Shown here piece after piece: positions 1 through 8,544 of a stretch of DNA of 64,000 nucleotides. The notes under the pieces are model-generated. The model saw nothing but the letters and a program-made list of their open reading frames with translations. It made no database searches and had not been told where the DNA came from. Source of the stretch: Mesorhizobium sp. (GTDB lineage Bacteria; Pseudomonadota; Alphaproteobacteria; Rhizobiales; Rhizobiaceae). Numbering within the stretch: position 1 is the stretch's first letter; every line of letters starts with the position of its first letter. Both the position numbers and the translations under genes were made by a program. The stretch is from NCBI RefSeq assembly GCF_024710845.1, contig NZ_JANJTZ010000051.1, positions 124,001 through 188,000 on the forward strand. Direction: 5' to 3'.

Positions 1-255
1 GACCGCGCCTATTTCGGCAGCGGCCGGCCCGAGCAGGACCAGTTCGGCTATATCGAGCCCGAAAAGCGCGCCGTGTTCGGCCGCGGCTACACCGCCGAGC
101 CCGAGGAACTGGTGAAGCTGCTGGCCAAGGACGAGGCCATCGCGGAAGCCGACACGCTGCTGCTTACGGTGCCGAACCAGCTCGGTGTCGAATACAACGC
201 CCATGTCATCGAGGCGATCCTGAAACATGTCGCACCGGAGTTGGGCTGGCGGTGA
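1..255 (+). CDS. LLM-class flavin-dependent oxidoreductase, C-terminal end (partial)
   Basis: The reading frame is open from the first base and ends at TGA 253-255, so only the last 84 residues are present. The end of the chain (TLLLTVPNQLGVEYNAHVIEAILKHVAPELGW, read in two pieces: TLLLTVPNQLGVEYN and HVIEAILKHVAPEL) matches the closing strand and helix of bacterial luciferase-like TIM-barrel monooxygenases, which use reduced flavin and O2. The family is recognised by eye; the substrate cannot be told. The stop codon abuts the stop codon of the convergent cupin gene with no spacer. Confidence 0.7.
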   Translation, partial: DRAYFGSGRPEQDQFGYIEPEKRAVFGRGYTAEPEELVKLLAKDEAIAEADTLLLTVPNQLGVEYNAHVIEAILKHVAPELGWR

Positions 256-675
256 CTAGCCGCCGGCCTTGATCAGCCTGAAGTCCGGCAACTCGCGCAA
301 CGCGAGTTCGGGTCCGGTGGGCGAATAGACAACGAAGAGCTGCATCGGCCCGTCGCCTGTGTTGAGCGTCGAGTGGAAGCGGCTTTCGGGGACATAGATG
401 GTGCAGCCGGGGCCGACCTTGCGCGTGATCGGGTTGCCTTCCTCGTCTTCGACCATCTGCTCGCCATTGCCGGAGATGACGAAGATGATCTCCTCGGCTC
501 CCGGATGATTGTGCCGCGAATGGCCCTGGCCGCTCGGCAGGTCGACGACGCCGCCGGAGAAGCGTGTCGCGCCATTGACCTCCGGCGCCACGGTCAGCGC
601 CAGCCGGCCCCAGTCGAAGCCGAACGCGTCGACATCCTTCGGATAGACGAAATAGCCGTCAGCTCCGTTCAGCAT
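256..675 (-). CDS. Small single-domain cupin protein
   Basis: A 139-residue protein with one cupin_2 barrel. The metal-site motif is visible as HSRHNHPGAEEIIFVISG (His-x-His, then Glu) at about residues 53-70, followed by the second motif with PESRFHS at about residue 96. Such proteins are mostly small dioxygenases, isomerases or binding proteins, and the substrate is unknown. ATG at 673-675 has a strong ribosome site (AGGGAGG) upstream. It follows the TIM-barrel gene by 27 bases on the same strand and is probably the last gene of the Tm-1-type operon. Confidence 0.8.
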   Translation of the reverse strand: MLNGADGYFVYPKDVDAFGFDWGRLALTVAPEVNGATRFSGGVVDLPSGQGHSRHNHPGAEEIIFVISGNGEQMVEDEEGNPITRKVGPGCTIYVPESRFHSTLNTGDGPMQLFVVYSPTGPELALRELPDFRLIKAGG

Positions 676-702
676 ACAAGATCCTCCCTGTGGTCCAACG
701 TG

Positions 703-1545
703 TTACGAGCGCCGCTTCAGCGGCAGCGCCTTGAAGCTTGCGGTCTGGTCGCGGATCGCGGCTTCGGCCGGGAGCCGCTCCATGGAACTCGCGCCGTAGA
801 AGCCGTGGATACCGTCGCAAGTCTCGAGAATGTAGCGCGCATCGTCGGGCATGGAGATCGGCCCGCCATGGCAGAGCACGATCACGTCCTTGCGCACGCC
901 CCGAGCAGCGGCGGCGATGGCGTCGATCTCGACCGCGCATTGCGCCAGCGACTTGGCCGAGGACGCGCCGATCGTGCCGCCGGTGGTGACGCCCATGTGT
1001 GCGACGACGATGTCGGCGCCGGCCCTGGTCATTGCGATCGCCTCGTCCGGGTTGAAGACATAGGGCGTGGTCAGAAGATCGAGCTCATGGGCGGCGGCGA
1101 TCATGTCGACCTCAAGCCCGTATCCCATGCCGGTTTCCTCGAAGCTCTGGCGCATGACGCCGTCGAAGAGGCCGATGGTCGGGAAGTTCTGCACGCCGGA
1201 AAAGCCGAGGCCTTTCAGCTCCGCCAGGAACTGCGGCATCAGGATGAACGGATCGGTGCCATTGACGCCGGCCAGCACCGGCGTGTGCCTGACCACCGGC
1301 AGCACCTCGACGGCCATTTCCTTGACGATCTCGTTGGCATTGCCGTAGGCGAGCAGGCCCGCGGCCGAGCCGCGCCCGGCCATGCGATAGCGGCCGGAAT
1401 TGTAGATGATGATGAGGTCGATACCGCCCGCCTCTTCCGACTTGGCGGACAGGCCCGTGCCCGCGCCGCCGCCGACGATCGGCCGGCCCTCGGCGATCAT
1501 CGCCCGGAACTTGTCGAGTATGGTCTTGCGGGGGATCGCCGGCAT
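703..1545 (-). CDS. Phosphoenolpyruvate hydrolase-like TIM-barrel protein (Tm-1 C-terminal half)
   Basis: A 280-residue protein of the PEP_hydrolase/Tm-1 C-terminal family, related to the isocitrate lyase/PEP mutase barrel. Typical features are the N-terminal [14 protein letters not shown] segment, [11 protein letters not shown] at about residues 46-56, a central FPTIGLFDG and the closing LCHGGPI motif near residue 225. In plants and fungi this domain is fused behind the UPF0261 domain (tomato Tm-1); here it is a separate gene 7 bases after the UPF0261 gene. The reaction in bacteria is not settled, and annotation as PEP hydrolase rests on family membership only. Confidence 0.85.
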   Translation of the reverse strand: MPAIPRKTILDKFRAMIAEGRPIVGGGAGTGLSAKSEEAGGIDLIIIYNSGRYRMAGRGSAAGLLAYGNANEIVKEMAVEVLPVVRHTPVLAGVNGTDPFILMPQFLAELKGLGFSGVQNFPTIGLFDGVMRQSFEETGMGYGLEVDMIAAAHELDLLTTPYVFNPDEAIAMTRAGADIVVAHMGVTTGGTIGASSAKSLAQCAVEIDAIAAAARGVRKDVIVLCHGGPISMPDDARYILETCDGIHGFYGASSMERLPAEAAIRDQTASFKALPLKRRS

Positions 1546-1552
1546 CAGTGCC

Positions 1553-2749
1553 TCATAGGTTCGAAATGGAGACGAAGGCCGCCACGGCGGCTTTCGCGAA
1601 TTCCGGATCGTTGATATGCAGCGGCAAGCGGAGGATCCGCCGCCGGTCGGTCTGCTGCACCGTCTGCTCGATCGCTTCGAACAGAGCTGTATCGGCTTCG
1701 GGGTCGAAGAAGGCGCCGCCCTCGATGTCCAGCGCCGAGACGCCCTTCTCCGGGATCAGGAACCGCACTTCGCCCTCGCAGGCGTTGAGCTTGCGTCCGA
1801 TCCATGCGCCGATCTGGCGGCATTCCTCGGCATTCGTGCGCATCAGCGTGACGTTGGGATTGTGCTTGTAAAGGTTGCGGCCTTTGAACGCGCCGGGGAC
1901 CGTGTCGATGGCCCAGAAGTTCACCATGTCGAGCGCGCCGACCGAGCCGACATAGGGCAGGTGGGTGCGCGCGACCGCGCCGAAACGGACTTCCGTCGCC
2001 GGCAGCACGCCTCCGAACAGGAGATCACAGACTTCGGTCGTCGTGATGTCGAGCACGCCTACCAGCAGGCCGGAGTCGGCCAGCTTCTCCATCGTGCGTC
2101 CGCCGGTGCCCGTCGCATGGAACACCATGCAGTCATAGTCCGCCTTAAGCCGATCGACGATCGCCATGACGCAGGTCGTGGTGACGCCGAACATGGTGAG
2201 CCCGAGCGACGGCTTGCCTTCGCCCGCGACCGCCGGAGTGCGCGCCATGCCGGCGATCGCCTGGGCGGCGTTGTGCAGGATGACGCGCGAAAGGCCGTTC
2301 AGCCCCGCCATGTCCGTCACGGACGGCATGAACGCGATGTCCGAGACGTCGACATAGGGCGACACGTCGCCGGAGGCGAGCGTCGAGACCATCAGCTTCG
2401 GCACGCCATAGGGCAGGGCGCGCATGCCGGCGGTGACGATCGAGGTGCCGCCGCCGCCGCCCAGCCCGATTACGGCCGCCACATCCATCCGCGCCGAAAG
2501 GTATCGCGCGAAGGCTTCGCCCATCGCGGCCACCGCCGTGCCGCGATCCGTCAGGCCGAGGACGGCTGATACTCCCTTGGGATGACTAGCTGCGACCTCC
2601 GCGGCGATCACATCGACGTCGGCGGCCGGCGCCTTCGTACCGACGTCTACCTCGGCCACGGCGAGACCCTGCGCGCGGACCAAGCCCGCGAGATAGGCAA
2701 GCTCCTCGCCCTTGGTATCGTATGTGCCGACGACGTAGACGCGCTTCAC
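1553..2749 (-). CDS. Tm-1-like ATP-binding domain protein (UPF0261 family)
   Basis: A 398-residue UPF0261 protein. The opening [17 protein letters not shown] and the glycine-rich [16 protein letters not shown] loop (about residues 94-109) are hallmarks of this family, which binds ATP in the Tm-1 N-terminal domain. The GTG start at 2747-2749 is chosen because GAGGAGG precedes it at good spacing. It is the first gene of a three-gene operon (UPF0261, TIM barrel, cupin), and its upstream region holds a 35-base palindromic element shared with the tetR promoter 4 kb away. The physiological substrate is unknown, although such operons often sit in catabolic regions. Confidence 0.85.
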   Translation of the reverse strand: MKRVYVVGTYDTKGEELAYLAGLVRAQGLAVAEVDVGTKAPAADVDVIAAEVAASHPKGVSAVLGLTDRGTAVAAMGEAFARYLSARMDVAAVIGLGGGGGTSIVTAGMRALPYGVPKLMVSTLASGDVSPYVDVSDIAFMPSVTDMAGLNGLSRVILHNAAQAIAGMARTPAVAGEGKPSLGLTMFGVTTTCVMAIVDRLKADYDCMVFHATGTGGRTMEKLADSGLLVGVLDITTTEVCDLLFGGVLPATEVRFGAVARTHLPYVGSVGALDMVNFWAIDTVPGAFKGRNLYKHNPNVTLMRTNAEECRQIGAWIGRKLNACEGEVRFLIPEKGVSALDIEGGAFFDPEADTALFEAIEQTVQQTDRRRILRLPLHINDPEFAKAAVAAFVSISNL

Positions 2750-2817
2750 ATATCCTCCTCGCGGACGTCTTCGCTCCGCCCGTCCGGCCGCTGTCGCGCG
2801 GACGCCGCTTTACAATT

Positions 2818-2905
2818 ATGAGACGCGAGTATCATATTGATATGATCGTCTCACGTCAATCGATCGAGCTCATCGAGGATATCGAACGTGGGGATACGCG
2901 AGGCG
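2818..2905 (+). pseudogene. Truncated tetR 5' end (remnant)
   Basis: Starting at ATG 2818-2820, the plus-strand frame reads MRREYHIDMIVSRQSIELI and then EDIERGDTRG. The intact regulator at 6791 begins MRRQYRIDMTVSRPSTELT and then DEAERGPRAR. The DNA similarity covers the operator and roughly 75-85 bases, after which the frame runs into the antisense of the acyltransferase-like gene and carries no HTH. This is the broken start of a second tetR-like gene or the duplicated edge of an insertion. It is diverged (about one change in four to five bases), so it is not a very recent copy. Confidence 0.6.
2819..2853. promoter_or_regulatory. Probable TetR operator, copy 1 (Tm-1 operon promoter)
   Basis: TGAGACG at 2819-2825 and CGTCTCA at 2847-2853 form a perfect 7-base inverted repeat. 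An inner palindrome, ATCATAT-TG-ATATGAT, lies at 2831-2846. The same element at the same spacing recurs at 6792-6826 over the tetR start. It lies about 70 bases upstream of the GTG of the UPF0261 gene. That it is the binding site of the TetR protein is inferred from this sharing. Confidence 0.6.
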
Positions 2906-2908
2906 TCG

Positions 2909-4192
2909 TCACGACCAGCGCGTCGCCGCCATTCCTTCGTGTTCCAAGAGGCGCATCAACCTTTCGAGCCGCTCGTCCAGCCGCTCCTTTTCGATCCAGA
3001 AGGTGAGCGTCGTCGCCTGCGGTCCTGGCATGACAATGCAGCTTGGCGTCGTTCCGGTGCAGGTTCCCCCGAACATGACGGCGTCGCCGAACTCGGAGAA
3101 GGGTCCGCTCGGGTCGAGAGGCGGCACGTAGGAGAAAATGATATCGGCTGGCGCGTAGCCCTTGAACGCCCGAGGGACCAGCCAGGGGGCGATCCGGTGG
3201 AGCTTGCGGATGACGGCCAGCATGCGCGACGTGAGGAACGGCATCGCGGTCGCTCCGAAGCCGCGCCGTCTGAGGAGCCCCGCAACGGCGGAGATGAAGC
3301 TTGCGGGGTCGGACGTGCCGCTGAATTTCAGCAGTTCCGTTCGCGCGTGCAGGAAGCGGTCTTCCTGTCCCCGAAATCGTTGCTGGGGTATGCGCATGTA
3401 GATTGCCTTCGCGTTGCCCTCTCCGTTGGCGCCGAGCAGCAACCCCCGTAGGACAAGCGCCAGGAGAAGCGCCGGTACGCCGATGTTGTGCCGATGCGCG
3501 GCGATCTTGACCGCGTTCGCGTCAATCGCCAGCGCAGCGAAGCGGAAATCGCCGGCGCTGCGCGTCTCGCGGCTGGCGATCAGCAGATAGCCGACGGCCA
3601 TCGGCACGGCGGCCAGCCACAGTGCGGCGTTGCGGGCAAACGACATGGGTTGGGTGTCGGTGACGTCGTCCTCGCCCGGATTGACGGCGGGCAGTCCGCT
3701 CAGCGTGCGTGCCAGGTCCGCGCCGTCGAATAGCGTATGAGCCAGGGTCATGGACAATAAACTGCGGGTGCCGTGCGAATCAGGCTTCTCGCACGTCTCC
3801 CCCCGCGCCCGGAATCCGGGCAGGCCAGCGTTCTCATAGACATCAGGCATGCTCTCCAGGTGCCCGGCCAGCCCCGGACTGAACTCGGCGACCTCGGAAT
3901 ACTGGCAGACCTGATCGAAGCCGCTCGCCATGCCGTCGGGGTCGATCGAGATGCAGCCGGGGTCGCGATGACCGTTGCGGTCGGTGTCGACCGAGAGCCG
4001 CAGCCGTGGAGCCAGTCGAACGAAATTCCCGACCAGGGTCAGGAAGTCTTTGCGCGAGATCGGGCGCTTGCATGCCGCCACGAAATGGACGGTCAGGGAC
4101 GAGAAGGCGAATTTCCACCGCATCGGGCTGAAGGGGGCCGCGTCGGCAGCTTCTGGCTCGCCGGTCCGGGAATCCGGCCGGACGTCAGACAT
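2909..4192 (-). CDS. HxxxDG acyltransferase-like protein (condensation/WS-DGAT-type fold)
   Basis: A 427-residue protein counted from ATG 4190-4192, which overlaps the end of the permease gene by 8 bases; a longer frame to 4390 lies inside the permease and is ignored. Residues 152-157 read HTLFDG, the HxxxDG catalytic motif of the chloramphenicol acetyltransferase, condensation, wax-ester synthase and Pap superfamily. The C-terminal half has a second lobe (from about residue 230) ending in a strand-rich segment, as expected for that two-lobe fold. Operon context with a lipid-type ABC transporter and an MlaC-like protein suggests it acylates or condenses a lipid or secondary metabolite. No closer family is recognised. 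Confidence 0.6.
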   Translation of the reverse strand: MSDVRPDSRTGEPEAADAAPFSPMRWKFAFSSLTVHFVAACKRPISRKDFLTLVGNFVRLAPRLRLSVDTDRNGHRDPGCISIDPDGMASGFDQVCQYSEVAEFSPGLAGHLESMPDVYENAGLPGFRARGETCEKPDSHGTRSLLSMTLAHTLFDGADLARTLSGLPAVNPGEDDVTDTQPMSFARNAALWLAAVPMAVGYLLIASRETRSAGDFRFAALAIDANAVKIAAHRHNIGVPALLLALVLRGLLLGANGEGNAKAIYMRIPQQRFRGQEDRFLHARTELLKFSGTSDPASFISAVAGLLRRRGFGATAMPFLTSRMLAVIRKLHRIAPWLVPRAFKGYAPADIIFSYVPPLDPSGPFSEFGDAVMFGGTCTGTTPSCIVMPGPQATTLTFWIEKERLDERLERLMRLLEHEGMAATRWS

Positions 4193-5309
4193 GGCGAAGT
4201 GCCTCGGCCGGCAGCATGGAGACGGCCCGCCATGCCGGATAGGCTGCGCCGACGATACAGAGCGGAACGGCGAAGGCGAGCGGCAGCACCAGATCGGAGA
4301 GGCGCGGCGTGAACGAGATGATGTCGCCAATAGCAGGGATGGAGCTGAACAGCGACGAGGCCCCGATGCCGACGAGAACGCCGCCGGCACAGCCGAGCAC
4401 GCCGATGAACAGCCCCTCGATCATGATCAGGGACACCACAAGCCGGTCGTTCCACCCGATCGCGCAGAGCATGCCAATCTCGCGGGTGCGCTCCTGCACC
4501 GAAAGAAGCAGGGTTGCCAGCAGGTTCAGCGCCCCCATGACGACGGCCACGATCGAGATCGCCCTCGAAATCGCCTTCAGAATGGTGATGTTGCGATCGC
4601 CGCTCAGCCGGTCGGCGATTTCCTGCATGTCCGAGACGACGACGGATAGCTGCTGCTCGATCTTCTTCCGTATCTCCTGTTGCTGAATCTGGCTGAGACC
4701 TGCGTCGAGCCGGATCGAGTACGTGCTCACCTGATTCAATCGCAGGGAGGCCTCCTGAAGAACCTTCAGCGGCATCACCGCCACTCCGCGGTTCAATGCC
4801 GTCCCGTAGGCCGTTATGCCGACGACTTCGAATTCTTGATCCAGGAGTTCGATCCGGTCGCCGATCTTCGCCCCCAGCGTCTGCGCGATCACATCCCCCA
4901 GCATGATCTCCGCCCGGCCGATAACCGGCCGCCGGCCCGAGGCGATCGGCACCGTGGCCCATTTGGACGGACTGTCCGATACGCCTGCCACGGCGACATG
5001 GTCACCCTCCAGCGTGCTCGTGAAGACATATAGCTCGCTGGAGACGTCCGCGACACCTTCGATTGCGGCGAGCCCCGCCCCGAGCGTTTCGGGCAGCCGC
5101 ATTGCCGTGATGTCGACGACATTGCGCGGCGTGACCAGCAGTTCGGAACTACGCTCGGTGAAACCGTCGGCGAGGCTCTCGTGAATTCCGCGGCCAAGCG
5201 CCAAAAGGGCGACCGCGGTTCCGATCGCCAGAGCGATCCCTAGAATCGTCAGGAGCGTCCGTGCAGGCCGCCGCATCAGATTGCTGTATGCGAACTTCGT
5301 AAGCGTCAT
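4185..5309 (-). CDS. ABC transporter permease, FtsX/MacB type
   Basis: A 374-residue FtsX-family permease. It has an N-terminal membrane helix (LLTILGIALAIGTAVALLAL, about residues 19-38), a long periplasmic MacB-PCD-like domain (about 45-235), and three C-terminal helices near residues 250-350. ATG 5307-5309 overlaps the ATPase stop by 4 bases, which indicates translational coupling. Relatives (LolCE, MacB) move lipids, lipoproteins or peptides from the outer leaflet of the inner membrane rather than across it. With the MlaC-like partner, lipid handling in the periplasm is the likeliest role. Confidence 0.85.
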   Translation of the reverse strand: MTLTKFAYSNLMRRPARTLLTILGIALAIGTAVALLALGRGIHESLADGFTERSSELLVTPRNVVDITAMRLPETLGAGLAAIEGVADVSSELYVFTSTLEGDHVAVAGVSDSPSKWATVPIASGRRPVIGRAEIMLGDVIAQTLGAKIGDRIELLDQEFEVVGITAYGTALNRGVAVMPLKVLQEASLRLNQVSTYSIRLDAGLSQIQQQEIRKKIEQQLSVVVSDMQEIADRLSGDRNITILKAISRAISIVAVVMGALNLLATLLLSVQERTREIGMLCAIGWNDRLVVSLIMIEGLFIGVLGCAGGVLVGIGASSLFSSIPAIGDIISFTPRLSDLVLPLAFAVPLCIVGAAYPAWRAVSMLPAEALRHV

Positions 5310-5998
5310 GCGGTTCTTGCGCCCCCGGGCCGGTCGTCGCTGACGCGCCCGTCCACGATCGTCACTATGCGCTCGCACTGCCGGGCAAGCGAGGGATCAT
5401 GGGTCACGATCACCAGCGCCATGCGGCGCTGTCGATGCAGGTCGAACATGAGCGAGGCGACGGCATCGGCGTTGACGCTGTCGAGATTGCCGGTCGGCTC
5501 GTCGGCAAACAGGAGCTCGGGCTCCCGGACGAGCGCCCTCGCCAATGCCACCCGCTGGCGCTCACCGCCGGAAAGCTCTCCCGGCAACCGATCCGCCATT
5601 TCCGTCAGGCCCACTTGCTCGAGGATCCGGTCGACGCGACCCCTTATGTCTCCGCCGGGTTCGCCGACCAGCGCGAGTTCCACGTTCTGCCGTCCGGTCA
5701 GCGTGGGCAGGAGATGGAACTCCTGGAACACGATGCCGATCGACGAATGCCTCAGCGCGGCCCATCGACGACGTCCGGTTACCTCGAGGCCTTTCCAGAG
5801 GACGCGGCCCTCGTCCGGCCGGTCCAATCCCGAGGCGATATTGAGGAGGCACGATTTTCCGCTGCCGCTGCGGCCGACCAGCGCCACGCTCTCGCCCATA
5901 CGCAATGCCAGGTTCACGCCGCTCAGGGCGCGAATCCTGCCGCGGTCGAAGCTGCGGGAAATGTTCTCAAGCCCGAGAAGTGCCTGACGATCGGTCAT
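5306..5998 (-). CDS. ABC transporter ATP-binding protein, LolD/MacB type
   Basis: A 230-residue ATPase with all core motifs: Walker A GRSGSGKS (residues 42-49), Q-loop FQEFHLLP (about 91-98), signature LSGGERQRV (142-150), Walker B LLFADEPTGNLDS (162-174) and the switch His in VTHDPS. The TGNLDS form is typical of the LolD/MacB/FtsE group that pairs with FtsX-type permeases. Its start overlaps the stop of the MlaC-like gene and its stop overlaps the start of the permease, each by 4 bases. Confidence 0.92.
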   Translation of the reverse strand: MTDRQALLGLENISRSFDRGRIRALSGVNLALRMGESVALVGRSGSGKSCLLNIASGLDRPDEGRVLWKGLEVTGRRRWAALRHSSIGIVFQEFHLLPTLTGRQNVELALVGEPGGDIRGRVDRILEQVGLTEMADRLPGELSGGERQRVALARALVREPELLFADEPTGNLDSVNADAVASLMFDLHRQRRMALVIVTHDPSLARQCERIVTIVDGRVSDDRPGGARTA

Positions 5999-6561
5999 TT
6001 CAGGCTGATCCGCGAGAATTGCTCGATGGCGCGTTCCAGGTTGCCGCCGGTTGCCATCAGCGCGCTTTCGAAATCCGACTTGAATGTGGCCCGCATTCCG
6101 CGGCCATCGACGGACAGGTCAAGCGCGGTCCAGGCGAACGCGCCGCCGGGCCTTATCGTCCAGACGACGAGCGTCTCCCGTCCATCCGCCTCGCGAAGCG
6201 CCACGGTCATGCGCAGCCCACCCGGAATCTCCCGCACCCGCGCGATCGAAGCGGACGCGGACCCCATTCGCGACAGGAGGTTGACACACTCCCTCGCCAG
6301 GCGGCTCACGATGGTCGAAATCAGGCTACCCTTCAACTCGCTTCTGAGCGCGCTCCAGTGCGTGGAAGCGACGGCCTTCGCCACGCCGGACGTATCCAGC
6401 ACCTGATGGACGAAATCCCGGCAGGCCGATGGACGCTTTCCGTCAGATAATCGTTCCATCGATGTAAGCCGAGCCTGGACTCTCTCGAAGAAGTCGTCGC
6501 CCTGCGCGGCATACGCTTGGCCAGCCGACAAAAGAAACACAAGCAAGGCGATTCGAACCAT
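5995..6561 (-). CDS. MlaC/Ttg2D-like periplasmic lipid-binding protein
   Basis: A 188-residue exported protein from ATG 6559-6561 (MVRIALLVFLLSAGQAYA signal peptide, cleavage likely after AYA at residue 18). The body follows the MlaC pattern: an early helical part with VHQVLDTSGVAKAV (about 50-63), WSALRSELKGSLISTIVSRL, a strand region with VWTIRPGGAFAWTALDLSVDG, and the closing FKSDFESALMATGG segment that corresponds to the end of MlaC. MlaC ferries phospholipid across the periplasm. Here it probably hands a lipid to or from the FtsX-type ABC transporter, an unusual partner for this fold. Similarity is distant, judged by eye. Confidence 0.6.
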   Translation of the reverse strand: MVRIALLVFLLSAGQAYAAQGDDFFERVQARLTSMERLSDGKRPSACRDFVHQVLDTSGVAKAVASTHWSALRSELKGSLISTIVSRLARECVNLLSRMGSASASIARVREIPGGLRMTVALREADGRETLVVWTIRPGGAFAWTALDLSVDGRGMRATFKSDFESALMATGGNLERAIEQFSRISLK

Positions 6562-6790
6562 TATGTGCACACCAAGTAGGCGCCAGAGGCTGCCGCAGTC
6601 TGTAGTTCCTTGTCGCCCGGACAGGTCCAAGGCCTTGATCTTGCGCAATTCGTCGGCAAGAAACGACAGGCGGTCCGCGTGGGGACCGATCGGCGTGGAC
6701 GCGGTCGTGGATCCGCGCCTCCCGGCACCAAGGCGGGTTTGGAATTCCCGCTTGTCCAGCCTATTCTCCTGACGCTGCCATTGCACATTT
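6562..6790. other. Intergenic region between lipid cassette and tetR
   Basis: About 229 bases. It must carry the promoter of the four-gene minus-strand lipid cassette. I see no clear -35/-10 pair, no hairpin with a T-run and no credible short gene. The tetR operator begins immediately after it, at 6792. Confidence 0.5.
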
Positions 6791-7444
6791 TTGAGACGTC
6801 AGTATCGTATTGACATGACCGTCTCACGTCCATCGACCGAACTCACCGATGAAGCCGAACGCGGGCCGCGCGCGCGCACCCGCCGGCTCATGCTGGAGAC
6901 GGCCACCCGCCTCATGCAGGCGGGCGTCACGCCGTCAGTCAGCGAGGTCGCCGAAGCGGCCGAGGTTTCGAGGGCTACGGCCTACCGCTATTTTCCGAGC
7001 CAGGCGGCGCTGGTCGAGGCGGTGGTCGACGAAGCTCTCGGTCCGATCCTGGCGTGGAAATCGGCCTCCCGCGATCCGCAGACGCGCGTTGCGGACCTGC
7101 TCGACACTTCGCTACCGCGCATCGATACGTTCGAGGCGACGTTCAGGGCAGCCCTCAGGCTGTCGCTCGAGGAGTGGGCCCAGCGCAAGGCGGGCGCGCC
7201 TGCGAGTGAGACGCCCTTCCGGCGCGGTCACCGCGTCGACCTGCTGCGCGAGGCGCTGCAACCGTTGCGCGAAGACCTGACGGCGAAGAAGGTGGAGCGG
7301 CTGGCGCAGGCGCTGTCGCTGATCTTCGGTGTCGAGGCGCTGGTGGTGCTCAAGGACATGTGGAAGCTCGGCTCGGATGACACCGAAGACGTCGTCCGCT
7401 GGGCGGCGTCGGCCCTGGTGCGGGCGGCGATCGAGGAAGGCTGA
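6791..7444 (+). CDS. TetR/AcrR-family transcriptional regulator
   Basis: 217 residues from TTG 6791, or 209 from the in-frame ATG 6815; neither has a convincing ribosome site, so the start is open. The HTH is clear: VTPSVSEVAEAAEVSRATAYRYF at about residues 46-68, read as SVSEVAEAAEVSRATAYRYF, followed by the usual PSQAALVEAVVDEAL helix. The remaining ligand-binding helices show no diagnostic motif. Operator copies at its own start and in the Tm-1 operon promoter suggest it represses itself and that operon. The lipid cassette now lies between them. Confidence 0.88.
   Translation: MRRQYRIDMTVSRPSTELTDEAERGPRARTRRLMLETATRLMQAGVTPSVSEVAEAAEVSRATAYRYFPSQAALVEAVVDEALGPILAWKSASRDPQTRVADLLDTSLPRIDTFEATFRAALRLSLEEWAQRKAGAPASETPFRRGHRVDLLREALQPLREDLTAKKVERLAQALSLIFGVEALVVLKDMWKLGSDDTEDVVRWAASALVRAAIEEG
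6792..6826. promoter_or_regulatory. Probable TetR operator, copy 2 (tetR start)
   Basis: TGAGACG at 6792-6798 and CGTCTCA at 6820-6826, with the same 21-base spacer as copy 1 at 2819-2853. The spacer is similar but its inner palindrome is degenerate here (ATCGTATTGACATGAC). The element covers both candidate start codons of tetR (TTG 6791, ATG 6815), as expected for autorepression. Confidence 0.6.
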
Positions 7445-7480
7445 GCGCCGCCGTCGACGAGGAGAGCCCGGTTCGAAGCG

Positions 7481-8407
7481 TCAGTTCTCCAGTTGCGCCT
7501 TGAGGCCGTCCAGCGCCTTCTCCGCCGCGGCGCGACCCGCCGCGATCGCCTCGCTGGCGCGGTGGAAATCCATCAGTCTTATATGCGCGACCTGCGGCGA
7601 GATCATCGCATGCGGCGGCTCGCCTGCCAGCCGCGAACGGGTGATCCGGTCCTGCATGATGTTCAGCGCATTCGCAAGCACGTCGAAATATCCTGGCGAT
7701 TTCGGACCGCTCGACAGCAACTGAGGCAATATCCGCGCCGCCTGGTCCCGGAACGGACCGGGCATCTGCGCGACCATCTCCATCAGCCTGCCGCGCTGCG
7801 CGGCCGAGGCCTCCTCCGCCGCGGTCGGGCTCAGGCCCGCCGCGCGCTTGGCAAGCATCCCGTCGCCGAGGCCCACCGCGATGACGAAGTCGGCTCCGAG
7901 AGCCCGGCAGGTCGAAACCGGAACCTGATTGACCAGGCCGCCATCCGCCAGCCACTTGCCGTCGACAAGCGACGGACTGAAGATACCCGGGAGGGCGATC
8001 GAGGCGCGGATCGCCCTATCGACCGGGCCACTCTGCAACCAGATTTCGCGGCCGTCGGCGAGATCGGTCGCCACCGCCGTATATTTCATCGGCAGGTCCT
8101 CGATCGGCTTGTCCATGCCCAGGTCGCGCAACACCCGCTGGACGCGTGCTCCGTCGATCAGTCCGCCGTTTGCGACCTTCACGTCGAGCATCGAGGCAAT
8201 GGTGCGCCAGTCTATCGCCTGGGCCCAGGCCTTCAGGTCCGCGAGGCGCCCGCAGGCATAGGCCGCGCCCACCAGCGCGCCGATCGAAGTGCCTGCCATG
8301 ACCTTGGGTTCGATGCCGGCGTCCAATAGGGTTTCGAGAACCCCGATATGCGACCAGCCTCGGGCCGCTCCGCCGCCCAGCGCCAGGCCAACCGTATATT
8401 TCGTCAT
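7481..8407 (-). CDS. Patatin-like phospholipase family protein
   Basis: A 308-residue patatin with the complete catalytic set: the oxyanion loop GGGAARGWSHIGVL (residues about 11-24), nucleophile elbow GTSIG (about 40-44, Ser42) and the catalytic Asp in LADGGLVNQVP (about 173-183). It resembles the bacterial RssA/YchK group of acyl hydrolases, usually cytoplasmic or membrane-associated. It is convergent with tetR and divergent from the galB operon, and has no clear functional partner here. Confidence 0.88.
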   Translation of the reverse strand: MTKYTVGLALGGGAARGWSHIGVLETLLDAGIEPKVMAGTSIGALVGAAYACGRLADLKAWAQAIDWRTIASMLDVKVANGGLIDGARVQRVLRDLGMDKPIEDLPMKYTAVATDLADGREIWLQSGPVDRAIRASIALPGIFSPSLVDGKWLADGGLVNQVPVSTCRALGADFVIAVGLGDGMLAKRAAGLSPTAAEEASAAQRGRLMEMVAQMPGPFRDQAARILPQLLSSGPKSPGYFDVLANALNIMQDRITRSRLAGEPPHAMISPQVAHIRLMDFHRASEAIAAGRAAAEKALDGLKAQLEN

Positions 8408-8544
8408 GCGCCTTTGTCTCCGCGCTGATGGCGCATATTGAGCCTGCCCACCGATCGCCCTCCGAGGCCGGCGCCCACTGTATCAAGAAATTATGGGCGT
8501 CACACAGCATTGAAATGGCCTTTCCGACCTGCTTCGATGCAGAG

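Noticed and set aside
6793-6840. TTGACA (6810-6815) as the tetR -35 box
   Set aside because: A good hexamer, but no -10 follows at 16-18 bases, and transcription would start inside the coding region.
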